Positions 13,121 to 22,740 of a stretch of 64,000 nucleotides of DNA are shown here, one piece after another. The notes below the pieces were generated by a model. That model was not told the origin of the DNA and ran no database searches. It saw only the letters and a program-made list of their open reading frames with translations. Every line of letters starts with the position of its first letter. Position 1 is the stretch's first letter. A program made the position numbers and the translations under genes. Source of the DNA: Chryseobacterium sp. JJR-5R (GTDB taxonomy: Bacteria; Bacteroidota; Bacteroidia; Flavobacteriales; Weeksellaceae); the NCBI RefSeq assembly GCF_034047335.1, contig NZ_CP139137.1, forward strand, positions 1,488,001-1,552,000. The letters are read 5' to 3'.

Positions 13121-14563
13121 ATGCCGATCCATCAAAAAACGAAAACCCTGTTTCTCTCATCCTTATTTCTGTCCTCTGCTCTGTTTTCACAGGCGCACAA
13201 CGTTTCCGAAGGTTACCAAAAGCCGGATGACCCTCTGGTCATGAAGAATCTTGAAGAATGGCAGGACCTGAAATTCGGGCTGTTCATGCATTGGGGAACC
13301 TACAGCCAGTGGGGGATCGTGGAAAGCTGGAGCTTGTGTCCGGAAGATGAATCCTGGACGCAGCGCAGGCCTGAACATGGGAAATCGTACAATGACTATG
13401 TGGCAAACTACGAAAACCTGCAGACAACGTTCAATCCTACACAGTTTGATCCGCAAAAATGGGCGGACGCAACGAAAAAAGCGGGAATGAAATATGTGGT
13501 GTTTACCACAAAACACCACGACGGTTTTGCGATGTTTGACACCCAGGAATCCGATTATAAAATCACATCGCCCAAAACCCCTTTTTCCAAAAATCCTAAA
13601 GCAGATGTTACAAAAGAAATCTTCAGTACCTTCAGAAAAGAAGGATTTAAGATCGGTGCCTATTTTTCAAAACCCGACTGGCATTCTGAAGACTACTGGT
13701 GGCCGTATTTCCCGCCGAAAGATCGCAATGTTAATTATGATCCGAAAAAATACCCTGAACGATGGGGAAATTTTAAAAAGTTCACCTTTAACCAGCTTAA
13801 TGAAATCACTTCCCATTACGGAAAAATAGATATCCTTTGGCTGGACGGCGGCTGGGTGCGGCCTTTCCATACCATTGACCCGAATGTGGAATGGCAGAGA
13901 ACCATCAAGGTGGAGCAGGATATCGATATGAATAAAATCGGGGTGATGGCCCGTAAGAACCAGCCTGGCATTATTGTGGTAGACAGGACCGTTCCCGGAA
14001 AATGGGAAAATTATGTAACCCCAGAACAGGCCGTTCCGGAGCATGCGCTTTCTATCCCGTGGGAAAGCTGCATCACCATGGGTGATTCATTTTCATATGT
14101 CCCCAATGACCGTTATAAATCTTCCCAGAAAATCATTGAAACCCTAATCAAAATCATTTCAAGAGGCGGGAATTACCTGATGAACATCGCGCCCGGTCCC
14201 AACGGTGATTATGATCCGGTAGTGTATGAAAGATTAAAAGAAATTTCAGGATGGATGGAGAAGAACGGTTCTGCGGTTTTTGCCACAAGAAGCCTGGCTC
14301 CGTATCATGAAGGGGATTTTTACTATACCCAAAGCAAAGATCAAAAAACGGTCAATGTCTTTCATCTGGATGATAGAGCAGATTACCGTTCTCCTGCAAT
14401 ATTAACATTCACTGTTCCTGAACATTTTGAACCCCGGTCCGTAAAAGTTTTAGGAATTCCGGGTAAAGTTCAATGGAAGAAATCCGGAAAGTCAATTGAA
14501 ATAAAAATTCCTGAAGAAAGATCCAGTCTAAAATATTCAACCGTAATCCAGCTGACACAATAA
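13121..14563 (+). CDS. GH29 alpha-L-fucosidase, secreted
   Basis: A 480-residue exported glycosidase that removes terminal alpha-L-fucose from glycans. A signal peptide (LFLSSLFLSSALFSQA) leads into the GH29 barrel: FGLFMHWGTYSQWG, then MKYVVFTTKHHDGFAMFD, and KIDILWLDGGW carrying the catalytic nucleophile Asp242. SRGGNYLMNIAPGPNGDYDP follows near the barrel end. The acid/base residue is not fixed by eye in this family. A C-terminal beta-sandwich completes the usual length. The stop TAA overlaps the ATG of the GH3 gene by one base, so translation is coupled and the two enzymes probably act on the same host or algal glycan. Confidence 0.95.
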   Translation: MPIHQKTKTLFLSSLFLSSALFSQAHNVSEGYQKPDDPLVMKNLEEWQDLKFGLFMHWGTYSQWGIVESWSLCPEDESWTQRRPEHGKSYNDYVANYENLQTTFNPTQFDPQKWADATKKAGMKYVVFTTKHHDGFAMFDTQESDYKITSPKTPFSKNPKADVTKEIFSTFRKEGFKIGAYFSKPDWHSEDYWWPYFPPKDRNVNYDPKKYPERWGNFKKFTFNQLNEITSHYGKIDILWLDGGWVRPFHTIDPNVEWQRTIKVEQDIDMNKIGVMARKNQPGIIVVDRTVPGKWENYVTPEQAVPEHALSIPWESCITMGDSFSYVPNDRYKSSQKIIETLIKIISRGGNYLMNIAPGPNGDYDPVVYERLKEISGWMEKNGSAVFATRSLAPYHEGDFYYTQSKDQKTVNVFHLDDRADYRSPAILTFTVPEHFEPRSVKVLGIPGKVQWKKSGKSIEIKIPEERSSLKYSTVIQLTQ

Positions 14564-17220
14564 TGAAATTAAACAGTATATACATCGGGATTTCATTGTT
14601 GAGTTCCGTTTTTACCCAAGCCCAGAAACCATTATACAAAGACGCGAAACAGCCTGTGGAAGTAAGGGTTCAGGACCTGCTTCGACGGATGACCCCCGAA
14701 GAGAAATTCTGGCAGTGTTTTATGATCCCCGGAGATCTGGATAACGTTCCCAAAGGGCAGTATGCCCACGGAATCTTCGGATTGCAGGTGAGCGCGGGAA
14801 ACCGGGGAGGCGGTGCGGCCGGGCAGCTCTTGACCTATAATGCCAATGAAGATGCGGAAAGGCTGGCCAAGAAAATCAATACGATCCAGAAATATTTTGT
14901 GGAAGAATCCAGGCTGGGCATCCCGATTATCCCTTTTGATGAAGCACTGCACGGGCTGATGCGCGAAGGAGCTACCGCTTTTCCGCAGGCAATCGGTTTA
15001 TCGGCAACCTTCAATCCTGAACTGATGAAGGAAATTTCAGGGGCGATTGCCAGGGAATCTAAATTAAGAGGGATCCGTCAGATTCTTACGCCGGTTGTCA
15101 ACCTTGCAAGCGACGTCCGGTGGGGAAGGACAGAGGAAACGTATGGTGAAGACCCTTTTCTGACGTCGGTAATGGGCGTGAGTTTTGTCAGTTCTTTTGA
15201 AAAACAGGGCATTATCACCACACCGAAACATTTTTTAGCCAATGTGGGCGAAGGCGGCCGGGATTCTTACCCTATTCACTGGAGCCAAAGGTATCTCGAA
15301 GAAACCCATTTAATCCCTTTTAAAAAAGCGTTTAAAGAAGGGAAGAGCAGATCTGTCATGACTTCATATAACCTGCTGGACGGAAGGCCCTCAACGGCAA
15401 ATCACTGGCTGCTGACCGAAAAACTTAAGAAGAAATGGGATTTCAAAGGATTTGTGATCAGTGATGCCAGTGCGGTAGGCGGTGCCAATGTGCTGCATTT
15501 TACGGCAAAGGATTATGACGATGCTTCTGCCCAGGCTATCAATGCGGGACTGGATGTTATTTTCCAGACCGAATACCAGCATTACAAATTATTTATGCCT
15601 CCGTTCCTGGACGGCAGGATTTCCAAAGAACGGATGGATGATGCAGCAGCTAGGGTTTTAAGGGCGAAATTTGAATTGGGGTTATTTGAAAATCCTTACG
15701 TTTCCGATGCCGATGTTGCAGCATTAAAACAAATCAACCACAAACCGCTGGCCGAAAAAGCGGCAACTGAATCCTTTGTCCTGCTTCAGAACAACAACCG
15801 GACACTGCCGGTTCCTGAAAGAGTGAAAAAGATTCTGGTAATCGGTACTGACGCTGCCGACGCAAGATTGGGAGGCTATTCCGGGCCGGGAAACAAAAAA
15901 GTAAGTATCCTGGACGGCATCAAAAATTACGTTAAAAATAAAAAAATTGAGATTACCTATGCAAAAGGAATCGACTGGAACCTACAGAAATTTGTTACTG
16001 TTCCTGCAGGATTTCTGTCATCAGAAAATCGGAAAGGATTAAAAGGACATTATTTTTCCAATTCTGATTTAAAAGGAAATCCTGTACTTGAAAAACAGGA
16101 CGGGCAGATCAGTTTCAAATGGACTTTATATTCCCCGGATCCTGAAAAACTGCAGCCGGATAATTACAGTGTACGCTGGACGGGGAAGCTTGAAGCTCCG
16201 GATTCCGGGAAATATTCGCTTGGGTTGCGCGGAAATGACGGTTTCAGGCTCTATGTTAACGGAAAAATGATGATTGATAACTGGGAAAAGCTGAGCTATT
16301 CTACAAAAACAGCTGATATGGATTTTGTAAAAGGCCGGAAATACGATATCGCGGTTGAGTTCCGTGAAAACAGGGGCGAAGCCAACATAGAACTGATCTG
16401 GAACTACGGGCTGCATGATTACCGGAAAGATTTTACGCAGGCCTTACAGCTGGCCGGCCAGGCAGATTATATCATTGTGGCCGCCGGAATCCATGAAGGG
16501 GAATTCCAGGACCGCTCTTCGCTGAGCCTTCCCGGAAATCAGGAAGAATTTATTCATGAGGTTTCCAAATTAAATAAGCCGGTAACGGTTGTTCTGGTAG
16601 GCGGATCTGCCATAAAAACCACCAACTGGAAAGATAAGGTCGGAGCCATTCTGGAGATCTGGTATCCCGGTGAAGAAGGCGGGAATGCCGTTGCCAAAAT
16701 GCTGTTCGGAGCAGAAAACCCATCCGGTAAACTGCCGGTTACATTCCCGGTTGAGGAAGGGCAGCTGCCACTTACCTATAACCATCATCCTACCGGAAGG
16801 GGAAATGATTATTACGACCTGAGCGGTGAACCTTTGTATCCGTTCGGTTTCGGATTAAGCTATACAACGTTTGAAATCTCGGATCTGCAGCTCAATAAAA
16901 CAGAGTATACCGGAAATGAAACCATTACTGCAAAAGTAAACGTTAAAAATACAGGTTCAAAAGCAGGGAGCGAAGTGGTGCAGCTGTATGTAAAAGACCT
17001 TCTGGCTTCGGTGTCAAGACCGGTTTTGGAACTGAAAGGTTTCAGGAAAGTACATCTGCAGCCGGGCGAAACCAGGCAGGTGATTATTGAAGTCCCGGTG
17101 AAAGAACTGCAGTTTCTTGATTCGGAAATGAACTGGGTAATTGAAAAAGGAGCCTACCGGATTATGGTAGGAAATTCATCCAAAAATTTACCGTTGAAGC
17201 AGAATATTGAAATTAAATAA
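14563..17220 (+). CDS. GH3 beta-glycosidase with PA14 insertion, secreted
   Basis: An 885-residue enzyme with a signal peptide (MKLNSIYIGISLLSSVFTQA). The GH3 N-terminal barrel (about 20-370) includes GVSFVSSFEKQGIITTPKHF and the nucleophile Asp301 in FVISDASAVGG. The C-terminal alpha/beta domain is interrupted by a PA14 carbohydrate-binding insertion at about 486-616 (LRGNDGFRLYVNGKMMIDNW), as in other GH3-PA14 beta-glucosidases/xylosidases. A fibronectin-III-like domain ends the protein. Its ATG overlaps the fucosidase stop. It probably hydrolyses beta-linked sugars exposed after fucose removal; the exact sugar cannot be read from sequence. A terminator follows 34 nt downstream. Confidence 0.94.
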   Translation: MKLNSIYIGISLLSSVFTQAQKPLYKDAKQPVEVRVQDLLRRMTPEEKFWQCFMIPGDLDNVPKGQYAHGIFGLQVSAGNRGGGAAGQLLTYNANEDAERLAKKINTIQKYFVEESRLGIPIIPFDEALHGLMREGATAFPQAIGLSATFNPELMKEISGAIARESKLRGIRQILTPVVNLASDVRWGRTEETYGEDPFLTSVMGVSFVSSFEKQGIITTPKHFLANVGEGGRDSYPIHWSQRYLEETHLIPFKKAFKEGKSRSVMTSYNLLDGRPSTANHWLLTEKLKKKWDFKGFVISDASAVGGANVLHFTAKDYDDASAQAINAGLDVIFQTEYQHYKLFMPPFLDGRISKERMDDAAARVLRAKFELGLFENPYVSDADVAALKQINHKPLAEKAATESFVLLQNNNRTLPVPERVKKILVIGTDAADARLGGYSGPGNKKVSILDGIKNYVKNKKIEITYAKGIDWNLQKFVTVPAGFLSSENRKGLKGHYFSNSDLKGNPVLEKQDGQISFKWTLYSPDPEKLQPDNYSVRWTGKLEAPDSGKYSLGLRGNDGFRLYVNGKMMIDNWEKLSYSTKTADMDFVKGRKYDIAVEFRENRGEANIELIWNYGLHDYRKDFTQALQLAGQADYIIVAAGIHEGEFQDRSSLSLPGNQEEFIHEVSKLNKPVTVVLVGGSAIKTTNWKDKVGAILEIWYPGEEGGNAVAKMLFGAENPSGKLPVTFPVEEGQLPLTYNHHPTGRGNDYYDLSGEPLYPFGFGLSYTTFEISDLQLNKTEYTGNETITAKVNVKNTGSKAGSEVVQLYVKDLLASVSRPVLELKGFRKVHLQPGETRQVIIEVPVKELQFLDSEMNWVIEKGAYRIMVGNSSKNLPLKQNIEIK

Positions 17221-17253
17221 GCTTTAAATACAATTTTACCAGCTGAATACAGG

Positions 17254-17284
17254 AACCGTTCTCTTTTTAGGGAACGGTTTTTGC
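17254..17284 (+). terminator. terminator of fucosidase/GH3 operon
   Basis: AACCGTTC (17254-17261) pairs with GAACGGTT (17272-17279) with a 10-nt loop and a run of T to 17282. Confidence 0.8.
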
Positions 17285-17334
17285 AACTTCTGAAGCAAAA
17301 TATTTTTAACATACCATACCATATTATTTAACTT

Positions 17335-18651
17335 ATGAAAAAATATATCCTATCGGCAGCCACGCTGCTTTTTTTCAGCTGTAAGGAAAATAAAAATCAA
17401 AACGCCCCGGGAATAGATCAGGTCGTTACCAAGACAGATACCCTGAAATTACCGGCACCCGATGAGAAAAATGCAAAAAACAAGTTCAGCAATGTCATTG
17501 GATGGCCTGCCGGAAAAGCTCCGACAGCTCCTGAAGGCTTTACCGTGACCCGTTTTGCGGAAGGTATCAAAAGCCCGAGAAATATGATCCAGGCTGCAAA
17601 CGGTGATGTTTTCGTGGTGCTTTCAAACTCTGAGCGTACAAAAACGGAAAAAATTAAAAACGATATCAGCGGCAAAAGCGATGCTGAGGTCGGCGGTAAA
17701 TCTGCCAACCGGATTATCCTTTACCGGGATGCCAACAAAGACGGAATACCGGAATCTTCTTCTGTTTTTCTGGATAATCTGAACCAGCCGTACGGAATGC
17801 TGATCATCAAAGATAAATTTTATGTTGCCAATACAGACGGGCTTTGGGTTTACCCCTATCAGGAAGGCGAAACCAAAATCACAAAGCCCGGAAAGAAAAT
17901 TGTGAGTCTTCCCGCCGGTGGATACAACAACCACTGGACGAGGAATTTGATTGCCAATAAAGACCAGTCGAAAATCTATATCTCCGTAGGATCAGGAAGC
18001 AATGTAGGGGAAAACGGAATGGAATACGAGGTAAGACGGGCCAATATTCTGGAAGTAAACCCTGACGGAAGCGGAGAGAAAATCTATGCAGCAGGACTTA
18101 GGAATCCTGTCGGGATGAGCTGGAACCCGTCTACAGGAGAACTCTGGACGGTTGTAAATGAAAGAGATGAATTGGGCGACGAATTGGTTCCTGATTATCT
18201 GACGAGCGTTAAGCAGAATGCATTTTACGGCTGGCCGTATGCCTATTTCGGAAAAAATGAAGACCCGAGAAGGAAAGGTGAAAAACCGGATCTGGTAGCC
18301 AAAACAATAGTTCCGGATGTTCCTCTTGGATCACATACCGCATCCTTAGGCCTGTCTTTCTACACAGGGAACCAGTTTCCGGAAAAATATAAAAACGGGG
18401 CGTTCATCGGGCAGCACGGTTCATGGAACCGTTCTTCACTGGTAGGATATCAAGTTGCTTTTGTACCTTTTGCCAACGGAAAAGCATCAGGTTCGTACGA
18501 GCCTTTTTTAACCGGGTTTATCGCGAATGAAGCAAAAGGAGACGTCTACGGAAGGCCTGTAGGAGTATTACAGATCGCAGACGGTTCACTGTTGGTAGCC
18601 GATGACGTAAGCGGAATTGTCTGGAGAGTAGCTTATACAAAGAAAAAGTAA
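17335..18651 (+). CDS. sorbosone dehydrogenase-like PQQ/beta-propeller lipoprotein
   Basis: A 438-residue protein. The signal MKKYILSAATLLFFSC predicts a lipoprotein (Cys16). The rest is a six-bladed beta-propeller of the soluble glucose/sorbosone dehydrogenase family. Recognisable blades are FTVTRFAEGIKSPRNMIQAA, ISVGSGSNVGENGMEYEVRR, RNPVGMSWNPSTGELWTVVN and FIGQHGSWNRSSLVGYQVAF. Members oxidise aldoses or sorbosone with PQQ, though many Bacteroidota homologues have not been tested. It follows a glycosidase operon but has its own terminator-bounded unit, so a role in periplasmic sugar oxidation is plausible, not shown. A weak TTG-N17-TATTTTTA promoter overlaps the preceding terminator. Confidence 0.87.
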   Translation: MKKYILSAATLLFFSCKENKNQNAPGIDQVVTKTDTLKLPAPDEKNAKNKFSNVIGWPAGKAPTAPEGFTVTRFAEGIKSPRNMIQAANGDVFVVLSNSERTKTEKIKNDISGKSDAEVGGKSANRIILYRDANKDGIPESSSVFLDNLNQPYGMLIIKDKFYVANTDGLWVYPYQEGETKITKPGKKIVSLPAGGYNNHWTRNLIANKDQSKIYISVGSGSNVGENGMEYEVRRANILEVNPDGSGEKIYAAGLRNPVGMSWNPSTGELWTVVNERDELGDELVPDYLTSVKQNAFYGWPYAYFGKNEDPRRKGEKPDLVAKTIVPDVPLGSHTASLGLSFYTGNQFPEKYKNGAFIGQHGSWNRSSLVGYQVAFVPFANGKASGSYEPFLTGFIANEAKGDVYGRPVGVLQIADGSLLVADDVSGIVWRVAYTKKK

Positions 18652-18672
18652 ATCTTAAAATCATTAAATCTT

Positions 18673-18704
18673 AAAAAAGAGAATGCGTAAGCGTTCTCTT
18701 TTTT
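18673..18704 (+). terminator. rho-independent terminator
   Basis: AAAAGAGAATGC pairs with GCGTTCTCTTTT across a GTAA loop (one G-T wobble), ending in a T run to 18704. It lies about 20 nt after the sorbosone-dehydrogenase-like gene. Confidence 0.85.
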
Positions 18705-19008
18705 GCTTCAGGCTCGGGTAAATTAAGACAGAAGTATCAGATGTTCCGGATCGTTATTGACAGTATACACTCTGAACACCGAACAGACTGTTTCAGCACA
18801 CAGGTTTATTAAAAAAATTAAAGCCAATGAAAGGGTTTCGGACTGCCCTTATTAAATATCATAAATCTTCAGGCAGAAGCCGTTAACAACTTTCCACCTT
18901 TATATCCGGCGGCTCCACAAATGCTGGCAGAAAAGCTTTATTCAATCCCTTCACTGAATCATGGTTATCCAATATTTTTTCCTTAAATTCGCATAAAATT
19001 TTATACTA
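18705..19008. other. intergenic region before lpdA with weak promoter
   Basis: No gene is visible in about 300 bp. Close to lpdA, TAAATTCG (18985-18992) is one base from the -7 consensus and is the likely promoter core, but no clear TTG sits at the right distance. Confidence 0.4.
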
Positions 19009-20397
19009 ATGAACTACGATATTATTGTCATCGGAAGTGGTCCTGGAGGATATGTTACAGCGATCAGAGCAGCACAGCTGGGTTTTAAAACTGCTATTAT
19101 CGAGAAAGAAAACTTAGGAGGGATCTGCCTGAACTGGGGTTGTATTCCTACCAAAGCTTTGTTGAAGTCTGCTCAGGTATTTCATTACATCAACCATGCT
19201 GAAGATTACGGACTGAATAAAGTGGAAGCCGGATTCGAGTTCCCGAATGTCATCCAGAGAAGCCGTGGGGTAGCCAATAAAATGAGCAAGGGAATTGAAT
19301 TCCTGATGAAAAAAAACAAAATCGATGTAATCCTGGGAACGGCCAAAGTTCAGAAAGGGAAAAAAGTTTCCGTAACCGATAAAGAAGGTAAAGTAACCGA
19401 ATATTCAGGTACACATATCATTATCGCTACGGGAGCGCGTTCAAGAGAACTGCCGAACCTGCCGCAGGACGGTAAAAAGGTAATAGGATACAGACAGGCA
19501 CTGTCTTTACCTGAGCAGCCGAAATCTATGATCGTCGTAGGTTCAGGTGCCATTGGGGTAGAGTTTGCCGATTTTTATAACACCATGGGAACAAAAGTAA
19601 CGGTAGTTGAATTCATGCCGAACATCGTTCCTGTAGAAGACGAAGAAATTTCCAAGCACCTGGAGAAATCCCTGAAGAAAACCGGTATCGAAATCATGAC
19701 GAATGCTTCTGTTGAAAGCGTTGATACCAGCGGGGAAGGGGTTAAGGCAACTGTAAAAACTGCCAAAGGGAACATCATGCTTGAAGCGGATATCTTATTG
19801 TCTGCAGTAGGGATTGCGGCCAATATCGAGAACATCGGCCTTGAAGAAGTGGGCATCCAGACGGATAAAGGAAGAGTGCTGGTAAACGAATGGTATGAAA
19901 CTTCAGTACCGGGTTACTATGCGATCGGAGATCTGATACCGACTCAGGCTTTGGCACACGTTGCTTCTGCCGAAGGGATTACCTGCGTAGAGAAAATCAA
20001 AGGAATGCATGTTGAAAAAATCGATTACGGCAATATACCGGGATGTACATACTGCCACCCTGAAGTAGCTTCTGTAGGCCTTACTGAAAAGCAGGCTAAG
20101 GAAAAAGGTTACGAAATCAAAGTAGGGAAGTTCCCTCTTTCTGCCAGCGGAAAAGCAACGGCCAACGGAAATACAGACGGTTTCATCAAAGTTATTTTCG
20201 ATGCTAAATACGGGGAATGGTTAGGCTGCCATATGATCGGTGACGGTGTTACGGACATGGTGGCGGAAGCGGTAGTCGCAAGAAAACTTGAGACCACAGG
20301 CCATGAGATAATCAAATCCATCCACCCGCACCCAACGGTTTCTGAAGCTATTATGGAAGCAGCGGCAGCGGCTTACGGTGAAGTGATCCACATTTAA
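19009..20397 (+). CDS. lpdA: dihydrolipoyl dehydrogenase (E3)
   Basis: A 462-residue flavoprotein disulfide reductase that reoxidises dihydrolipoamide of 2-oxo-acid dehydrogenase complexes or the glycine cleavage system with NAD+. The N-terminal FAD motif is IIVIGSGPGGYVTAIRAAQ. The redox disulfide is Cys40/Cys45 in LGGICLNWGCIPTKALLKSA. The NAD motif is MIVVGSGAIGVEFADFY. The C-terminal catalytic dyad His441/Glu446 is in HPHPTVSEAI. Length and all key residues are normal. The E1/E2 partners are not in the window. It is followed after 41 bp by a PH-domain gene on the same strand, and a shared terminator lies after that gene. Confidence 0.97.
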   Translation: MNYDIIVIGSGPGGYVTAIRAAQLGFKTAIIEKENLGGICLNWGCIPTKALLKSAQVFHYINHAEDYGLNKVEAGFEFPNVIQRSRGVANKMSKGIEFLMKKNKIDVILGTAKVQKGKKVSVTDKEGKVTEYSGTHIIIATGARSRELPNLPQDGKKVIGYRQALSLPEQPKSMIVVGSGAIGVEFADFYNTMGTKVTVVEFMPNIVPVEDEEISKHLEKSLKKTGIEIMTNASVESVDTSGEGVKATVKTAKGNIMLEADILLSAVGIAANIENIGLEEVGIQTDKGRVLVNEWYETSVPGYYAIGDLIPTQALAHVASAEGITCVEKIKGMHVEKIDYGNIPGCTYCHPEVASVGLTEKQAKEKGYEIKVGKFPLSASGKATANGNTDGFIKVIFDAKYGEWLGCHMIGDGVTDMVAEAVVARKLETTGHEIIKSIHPHPTVSEAIMEAAAAAYGEVIHI

Positions 20398-20438
20398 TAA
20401 ATAAAAATACCATAACCAACTAATAACTCAATAAAGGT

Positions 20439-21053
20439 ATGTTTAAGAAATTAGCGGCAGAAGCATTAGGCTTAGGGGACATCGGTAAGATTATCCCATC
20501 CCAGGATTATGATAAGGTAGACTCGGACGATTACATCTTATCCGAAGACAATGAGAAAATTTTCTTCCTGATCAAATCCAAAAGGGACGAGTACTGTTTT
20601 ACCAACAGGGCTTTGATCCACATCGACGGCGCAAGCGCTCTGGACAGAAAAAGAGTGCTGAAACGATATGAATATTATGAGTTTCCTTTTTCAAACATTG
20701 TTTTACAGACGGCGGGAACCATTGACCTTGATGTTGAAATTTCTTTTAATATCGGAAATATCCCTTTAATGATCAGTGTGGCAAAAGGCCAGATCGATCA
20801 GCTGAAAGACTTATACAAAGCACTTTTAGCGATTCAGCAGGTGGTGCACCATAATCAGTCTTTACTGGGTTTTTCAAATGACAGTCTGGTGAAAGCCGTA
20901 GCAACTGTAGCATCCGGTAAACAGGAAAATGTTTCCAAAAGCCAGGAACTGAAGGCCATCACCGAATATATTTTCGCATGGAATACCAACAGTTTCGACA
21001 GGTATACCCAAAAGGATTTTTCCAAAGTCTTTGAAAAGTACATCAATAACTAG
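20439..21053 (+). CDS. bacterial PH-domain protein with YvbH-like C-terminus
   Basis: A 204-residue soluble protein. Residues about 35-130 fit a bacterial pleckstrin-homology domain (DNEKIFFLIKSKRDEYCFTN, then YYEFPFSNIVLQTAGTIDLD), and the C-terminal helical part resembles the YvbH oligomerisation region. There is no signal peptide or membrane helix. Bacterial PH proteins of this type form ring-shaped oligomers; their role is unknown. It follows lpdA closely and ends at a strong terminator, so it may share the lpdA transcript without sharing its function. Confidence 0.8.
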   Translation: MFKKLAAEALGLGDIGKIIPSQDYDKVDSDDYILSEDNEKIFFLIKSKRDEYCFTNRALIHIDGASALDRKRVLKRYEYYEFPFSNIVLQTAGTIDLDVEISFNIGNIPLMISVAKGQIDQLKDLYKALLAIQQVVHHNQSLLGFSNDSLVKAVATVASGKQENVSKSQELKAITEYIFAWNTNSFDRYTQKDFSKVFEKYINN

Positions 21054-21088
21054 AATCTAACTTCTAATTGAATAGTATAGTTATAATT

Positions 21089-21118
21089 AAAGCTCAGATT
21101 TTATCTGGGCTTTTTTTA
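21089..21118 (+). terminator. rho-independent terminator
   Basis: AAAGCTCAGAT (21089-21099) pairs with ATCTGGGCTTT (21103-21113), one wobble, loop of 3 nt, followed by T's to 21117. Confidence 0.88.
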
Positions 21119-21129
21119 AATAGTTACTT

Positions 21130-21717
21130 ATGAAAAAACTAATTTTTTTACTGGTCCTCTTTTGCTTTAATTTAATGTTTTCTCAGGGAATGAAGGGCTT
21201 TTTTCCGGCTGAATATGTTCTGAAGAATTCAAATGATACAATAAAAGCGCAGGTGAGAAATGTGGGCAGATTTACAAACAAAAAATATTACTTTGCAACA
21301 GTTCTGTTTAAAATGAAAATGAAAGATGAAAGTGGACATGAAACCTGGGTAGAACCTGCTGATGTTGAATACATTAAAATAACAGATGAAAATAATATAA
21401 AACATGAATATTTTTCTTCTTCAGAACGGCTGCCACAAGAGAAAGGATTAATCGAAATTATGTATGAAGGAAAAAATATAAACTGGTACAAGGATTATTA
21501 TAATCCAACGCTCCGTATGCAGCTTGAGATTAAAGGATATCTTGTTGATAAAGAAAAAAATATTTTATACTCAGGCTTTTTTAACGATATGAAAGGAAAA
21601 TTGGGAAAAATAATCAGTGCCTATCCTGATTTAAAAGAAAAGCTGAAATCGGTAAAAACAGATCAGGATTATATTGAAATTTTACGATTATATGATTCCA
21701 GACTGGATAAGAAGTAA
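21130..21717 (+). CDS. secreted protein of unknown function
   Basis: A 195-residue protein with a clear signal peptide (MKKLIFLLVLFCFNLMFSQ). The mature part contains AEYVLKNSNDTIKAQVRNVG and a YEGKNINWYKDYYN segment, suggesting a small beta-rich periplasmic domain. Many Bacteroidota have proteins of this pattern (signal plus 'NDTIKAQV'-type opening), but I cannot name a family. It is more AT-rich than lpdA. No operon partner is evident. Confidence 0.7.
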   Translation: MKKLIFLLVLFCFNLMFSQGMKGFFPAEYVLKNSNDTIKAQVRNVGRFTNKKYYFATVLFKMKMKDESGHETWVEPADVEYIKITDENNIKHEYFSSSERLPQEKGLIEIMYEGKNINWYKDYYNPTLRMQLEIKGYLVDKEKNILYSGFFNDMKGKLGKIISAYPDLKEKLKSVKTDQDYIEILRLYDSRLDKK

Positions 21718-21834
21718 TTTATAAGCCATAGGTATGTTTGTTTTTTTTCGGAATTTTTATTAAAATAATTTTAAAATCAATACAATTGAAAAATTAATCC
21801 TGCTTTTTCCTTTCTGTTTTCTTAATTTTATTTC

Positions 21835-22644
21835 ATGAATTCAGAAAAAACCGGGCTTGTTTTATCCGGAGGCGGTACCAAAGGCATTGCCCATGCAGGC
21901 GTTTTAAAGTTTCTCAGGGAAAAAGATATTGAGGTAGATATTCTTTCCTGCTGCAGCGCAGGTTCTATTGTAGGCTGCCTCCATGCTGTGGGGAAAACGC
22001 CGGAAGAAATCCTGGAATTTTTTAATTCCATTTATTTTTTCAACTGGAAACATTTTGCTTTCAATAAGCCTGGACTGGTTTCATCCGTTATTTTCAGGAA
22101 TTACCTCCATCCCGTTTTCGGGGATATGAAACTGGGAGATCTGGACATGGAAGTACGGATTGTGGCCACGGAACTGGTCACCGGGACCGAAAAAATATTT
22201 GACCCGGATTTCAAAGTAGTAGATGCCGTTATTGCTTCGTGTTCCATTCCCGGAATTACCACACCCTATATCATCAACGGTGAGATGTACTGTGACGGCG
22301 GCGTCCTGAATAACTTTCCTGCCGATATCATCAGGGAAGATTGTAACAGGATGATCGGTGTTTTTGTATCTCCGCCCCACAATATTAAGATTGATGACCT
22401 GAAATCCATTAAAGCCATTGTCTCCCGTTCCTATGACCTGCTTTCCTACCGGGTGGAGAAAATTAAGTTCAACTATTGCGACTGGTTTATTTCATCCCAG
22501 GAACTGTCGAGCTACGGAACTTTTGAAAGAAGAAAAGACCGGTTGGAAAAAATCTATAATATCGGATACCAGGCTGCCCGGGAAAGCTTTAACGGAAGCT
22601 GTTTTCAGGGAGCACAGAAATCTGCACCGCAAAAAACAGTCTGA
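21835..22644 (+). CDS. patatin-like phospholipase
   Basis: A 269-residue patatin-fold acyl hydrolase. The oxyanion loop is SGGGTKG (residues 11-17). The nucleophile is Ser41 in LSCCSAGSIVG, and Asp154 in YCDGGVLNNFPAD completes the dyad. The usual nucleophile elbow is GxSxG; here the first Gly is replaced by Cys39 in an otherwise normal motif, which is unusual but may still allow activity. There is no signal peptide, so it should act on membrane lipids from the cytoplasmic side. The ATG at 21835 gives the standard N-terminus. Substrate unknown. Confidence 0.88.
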   Translation: MNSEKTGLVLSGGGTKGIAHAGVLKFLREKDIEVDILSCCSAGSIVGCLHAVGKTPEEILEFFNSIYFFNWKHFAFNKPGLVSSVIFRNYLHPVFGDMKLGDLDMEVRIVATELVTGTEKIFDPDFKVVDAVIASCSIPGITTPYIINGEMYCDGGVLNNFPADIIREDCNRMIGVFVSPPHNIKIDDLKSIKAIVSRSYDLLSYRVEKIKFNYCDWFISSQELSSYGTFERRKDRLEKIYNIGYQAARESFNGSCFQGAQKSAPQKTV

Positions 22645-22701
22645 ATTGATCTAAATTGATCTGATCTGATGGTCTCTACATTTATATTAGACAAAACAGC
22701 T

Positions 22702-22730
22702 AAAAAAACTCCCACCGCAAAGTGAGAGTT
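22702..22730 (-). terminator. terminator of the secreted protein gene at 22741
   Basis: On the minus strand AACTCTCAC (22730-22722) pairs with the arm at 22715-22707 (one mismatch), followed by a run of T to 22702. It begins 10 nt past the stop of the minus-strand gene. Confidence 0.75.
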
Positions 22731-22740
22731 CTGATTTTGA

